DNA of 64,000 nucleotides from positions 301,932 to 365,931 of the forward strand of contig NZ_JAJAVH010000008.1 of NCBI RefSeq assembly GCF_020511115.1, given 5' to 3'. Below, in pieces: positions 61,885-64,000 of this stretch. This DNA comes from Luteimonas panaciterrae. GTDB lineage: Bacteria > Pseudomonadota > Gammaproteobacteria > Xanthomonadales > Xanthomonadaceae. The first letter of the stretch is position 1. Every line of letters starts with the position of its first letter. The notes below the pieces were generated by a model that saw only the letters and a list, made by a program, of their open reading frames with translations, ran no database searches and had not been told where the DNA came from. The position numbers were made by a program, and so were the translations under genes.

Positions 61885-62782
61885 GGAGATTCCAGAAATC
61901 ATAAAAATTGAACCAGTTGTACGGCGCACCGCGCGCATGATGCTCCAAACGCGCAGCGTAACGCTGAACGAGCGAAGCCAGCAGCACACTGCGACTGCGA
62001 CGCGGCAGGTCGATGCCGTCGTCGCTGAAGGATTCGAAGAGGAGATCGTAACGGTTGCCGCCGCGGTAGAGACCGAAGCCGAGCGAGATGGGCAGTTTCA
62101 GTACCGAGGCGATCAGCCACGGCGACACCGGGAACTCGGCGGGCTCGCCGAAGAACTGCGCCACCTGCACCGGCACGCCCGGATGCGTGCGATCGACCAG
62201 CAGCGAAATGATGCAGCCCTCGTCGGCGGCTTGCTTGATCGCCAGCATCAGGCTCGGGCCGTCCTGGCTGGCGTCGATCACGCCGGCGGCGATCTCGGGA
62301 TTCAACGCATCCAGTAATTGCGTCACCGCCGGGTTGTGCGCCTTGTCGAGTACCACGCGGATCTTCACGTCGGGACGCCGCCGCGCCAGCACGCGCAGCG
62401 CCTCGAAACTGCCCAGGTGCGATCCGAACAGCAGCACGCCGCGCCCCTGCGCGAGTTGCGCTTCCAGGCCGTCGAGGCCGTGCACGCGCACTTCGAAACG
62501 GCGGAATTCCTCGCTGAGCAGGAACACGCGATCGAGGATGGTGCAGGCGAAGGTGTGGATGTGACGCGCCACGTCCCGCAGTCCGGCCGGACGCCCGAAC
62601 ACCCGCGTGAGATAGGCGCGCGAATCGCGGCGCTCGTCGGCGCGGCGCATCAGGAAGTACAGGGTGATCGGATACAGACACAGCCGCGCCAACGGACGTC
62701 CGCCATACCGGCCGATCGAGCGGATCAACCAGATCGCGAACCAGCCACCGCCCTCGCGGCGCTGCTTCCAGGTGTTGCTCAC
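61787..62782 (-). CDS. LpxL/HtrB-like acyltransferase of pigment cluster
   Basis: A 331-residue membrane-associated acyltransferase with an N-terminal membrane helix (FAIWLIRSIGRYGG onward) and the catalytic region LLFGSHLGSFEALRVL (an HX4E variant). SLLVDRTHPGVPVQVAQFFGEPAEFP is typical of the COG4261 acyltransferases in aryl polyene clusters. It probably attaches the polyene to a lipid headgroup. It starts at GTG 62782, overlapping the FabZ-like stop (GTGA). Its tail after FNFYDFW reads through the LolA-like start region. Confidence 0.85.
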   Translation of the reverse strand: MSNTWKQRREGGGWFAIWLIRSIGRYGGRPLARLCLYPITLYFLMRRADERRDSRAYLTRVFGRPAGLRDVARHIHTFACTILDRVFLLSEEFRRFEVRVHGLDGLEAQLAQGRGVLLFGSHLGSFEALRVLARRRPDVKIRVVLDKAHNPAVTQLLDALNPEIAAGVIDASQDGPSLMLAIKQAADEGCIISLLVDRTHPGVPVQVAQFFGEPAEFPVSPWLIASVLKLPISLGFGLYRGGNRYDLLFESFSDDGIDLPRRSRSVLLASLVQRYAARLEHHARGAPYNWFNFYDFWNLHEDASETARLAMGADTGVAGQRDAALRRAAGG

Positions 62783-63057
62783 GATCCCACCACTTCGCCG
62801 CTGGCTAACAGCACGTCCTCGCGCAACACGCGGAAGCGCCAGCGCGGCGCCTGGCCGTCGAGTTCGATGCGCGCGCCCTCCCCCGGCAGCAACGGCTGCA
62901 CGAACTTCACCTGCGGCAACCGCACCGGACCGATCGCGCCATCGCGCGCCTCGATCGCGGCCAAGACGTGGTCGAGGATCACCACGCCGGGCACGATCGG
63001 CCGGCCGGGGAAGTGTCCCGGCAGGCTGGGGTGTTCGGGGCTGACGGTGAACTCCAC
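62779..63057 (-). CDS. FabZ-like hotdog dehydratase (ApeI-like)
   Basis: A compact 92-residue hotdog protein with the FabZ signature HPSLPGHFPGRPIVPGVVILD (catalytic His in HFPGRP) and a C-terminal strand pair. The length is shorter than FabZ (about 150) but usual for the small second dehydratase of aryl polyene clusters. GTG start, three bases after the PlsC-like stop. Confidence 0.85.
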   Translation of the reverse strand: MEFTVSPEHPSLPGHFPGRPIVPGVVILDHVLAAIEARDGAIGPVRLPQVKFVQPLLPGEGARIELDGQAPRWRFRVLREDVLLASGEVVGS

Positions 63058-63060
63058 GGG

Positions 63061-63858
63061 TCAGGCCGCGGGGCGGCGCTCCTTGGGCAACGGGACAGGA
63101 TTCAGCAGGTCCAGGACCGCATGATAGGCGCGGGTCGCCAGTTCCTGGCGATCCACCGGCCCCTGCGGCCCGGAAACCGCCAACGGTGCGCCGAAACACA
63201 CCCGGATCGCTCCAGGCCGCACCCGGAACAAGCCATCCGGCGGCAGGACTGCGCCCGTCCCCTCCAGCGCCACCGGCACCACGTCGACGCCCGCGTCGAT
63301 GGCGGCCTGGAACGCCCCGCCCTTGAACGGCGCCACCGCGCCGGTACGGCTGCGGGTGCCCTCCGGGAAGATGCACAGGTTGGCGCCGCCACGCACCACC
63401 TCGGTGGATTGGCGCAGGAATCCCAGCGCCGCGCGGCGGTTGGAGCGATCGATGAACACCATCCCCATCGCCTTCGCGTACCCGCCCACGAACGGCACCC
63501 GTGCCATCTCCTGCTTGTGCAGGAAGCGCAGCGGCACCGACACCGCGCGGAACAGCGCGCAGATGTCGATCACCGAGGCGTGGTTGGCGACGAAGACGTG
63601 GTTGCGCGTCCAGTCCACCCGTTCCAGGCCTTCCACTCGCAGCCGCGCGCCGGCGCCGAACAACAGGCCGGGCGCCCAGCAGCGGGAGGCCATCCGCAGG
63701 GGCCAGTGCCGGTCGCGCAGCAGCGCGTAGACCAGCAGGGCGAGGCAGATCCAGCCGGCCGTCCAGGCCAGCGTGAAGGCGAGTTGCACGGCGTTGAGAA
63801 CGGACCAGACGAGCGAGGTCCAGTCGCGCTCCACGGCCGAAGGCGTGGGCATGTCCAT
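63061..63858 (-). CDS. PlsC-like 1-acylglycerol-phosphate acyltransferase
   Basis: A 265-residue membrane acyltransferase: an N-terminal hydrophobic segment (about 22-45), then the HX4D motif in VANHASVIDICALF, FIDRSNR and the FPEGTRS motif. In the pigment cluster it probably builds the lipid scaffold carrying the polyene. It may start at 63858 or two codons later at 63852. It is the first visible gene of the leftward arm, which presumably continues beyond the window. Confidence 0.87.
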   Translation of the reverse strand: MDMPTPSAVERDWTSLVWSVLNAVQLAFTLAWTAGWICLALLVYALLRDRHWPLRMASRCWAPGLLFGAGARLRVEGLERVDWTRNHVFVANHASVIDICALFRAVSVPLRFLHKQEMARVPFVGGYAKAMGMVFIDRSNRRAALGFLRQSTEVVRGGANLCIFPEGTRSRTGAVAPFKGGAFQAAIDAGVDVVPVALEGTGAVLPPDGLFRVRPGAIRVCFGAPLAVSGPQGPVDRQELATRAYHAVLDLLNPVPLPKERRPAA

Positions 63859-63979
63859 CAGGCGGACGAGTTGGCAAAAGAGGACAGAATACCGTCGCCA
63901 GTTGCGCGAAGTCTCATTTTCCGGGCCCAGCCCGAGCCCAAGCGCGACACCCGTATTCAGATGCCGCGCTCGGCTTCGT

Positions 63980-63990
63980 GGGGGGGGGGG
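63980..63990. other. Run of eleven G near window end
   Basis: An 11-base G homopolymer followed by CGGGGCGGCC at the very end of the window. It could be genuine or a low-quality contig end. Confidence 0.5.
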
Positions 63991-64000
63991 CGGGGCGGCC

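Overview
The window is GC-rich DNA from a gammaproteobacterium, most likely of the order Xanthomonadales (Lysobacterales). This is inferred from several things together: the tyrS / M23 peptidase / anmK neighbourhood, the envC-ctpA pair, an xth-pyrE neighbourhood, a xanthomonadin (aryl-polyene) type pigment cluster, a glycan-utilisation locus built around a TonB-dependent receptor, and a protein with an apparent XVIPCD, the secretion signal of the Xanthomonadales bacteria-killing type IV system. No rRNA, tRNA, CRISPR array or intact insertion sequence was recognised.

Layout. 1-7.6 kb: end of a DUF3667 membrane protein, a DUF3106 exported protein and a sigma-region-4-like membrane protein (all leftward except the first), an intergenic region with two perfect and two near-perfect DnaA boxes, then rightward priA, a KgtP-like dicarboxylate permease and a type II NADH dehydrogenase. 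7.7-13.6 kb: an XRE-cupin regulator, an extremely methionine/cysteine-rich small protein, a MoxR ATPase plus VWA protein pair, an orphan gene of unusual composition and rpoH. 13.8-16.3 kb: a tight arsenic operon arsR-arsI-GNAT-arsC-aquaglyceroporin, whose operator spans the arsR start codon. 16.2-19.0 kb: a decayed stretch with a methyltransferase remnant, a remnant copy of a discoidin domain and a truncated-looking GEVED/DUF11 surface protein.

19.2-31.8 kb: a mannoside/N-glycan utilisation locus, all leftward. GH92 and a LacI regulator form one unit. A TonB-dependent receptor, GH2 beta-mannosidase and GH47 alpha-mannosidase form a second, followed by a GH18-like enzyme with PKD and discoidin domains. 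Three related palindromes lie upstream of the two units and are candidate LacI operators. Together the genes would import mannose-rich oligosaccharides across the outer membrane and trim them in the periplasm.

32-51.4 kb: mainly housekeeping and envelope genes: a FadL-like porin, rhomboid protease, DUF1820, lipoproteins, ctpA, envC, a VNG-repeat beta-solenoid-like protein, an M28 peptidase, MAPEG, tyrS, an M23 peptidase, a roughly 540-bp inverted-repeat element, anmK, an AmpG-like permease, xth, a GNAT, pyrE and a coiled-coil secreted protein. At 50.7-51.9 kb a lipoprotein sits directly before a minimal XVIPCD protein, resembling an immunity/effector pair that lacks a toxin domain.

52-63.9 kb: a pigment (xanthomonadin/aryl polyene) cluster split into two convergent arms. 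The rightward arm has ketosynthase, chain-length factor and GT2. The leftward arm has PlsC-like acyltransferase, FabZ-like dehydratase, LpxL-like acyltransferase, LolA-like carrier, MMPL exporter, hotdog dehydratase and FabG. A CPA2 antiporter and three small genes lie between the arms. The cluster probably continues beyond the right edge. The last 20 bases include an 11-G run and may be of low quality.
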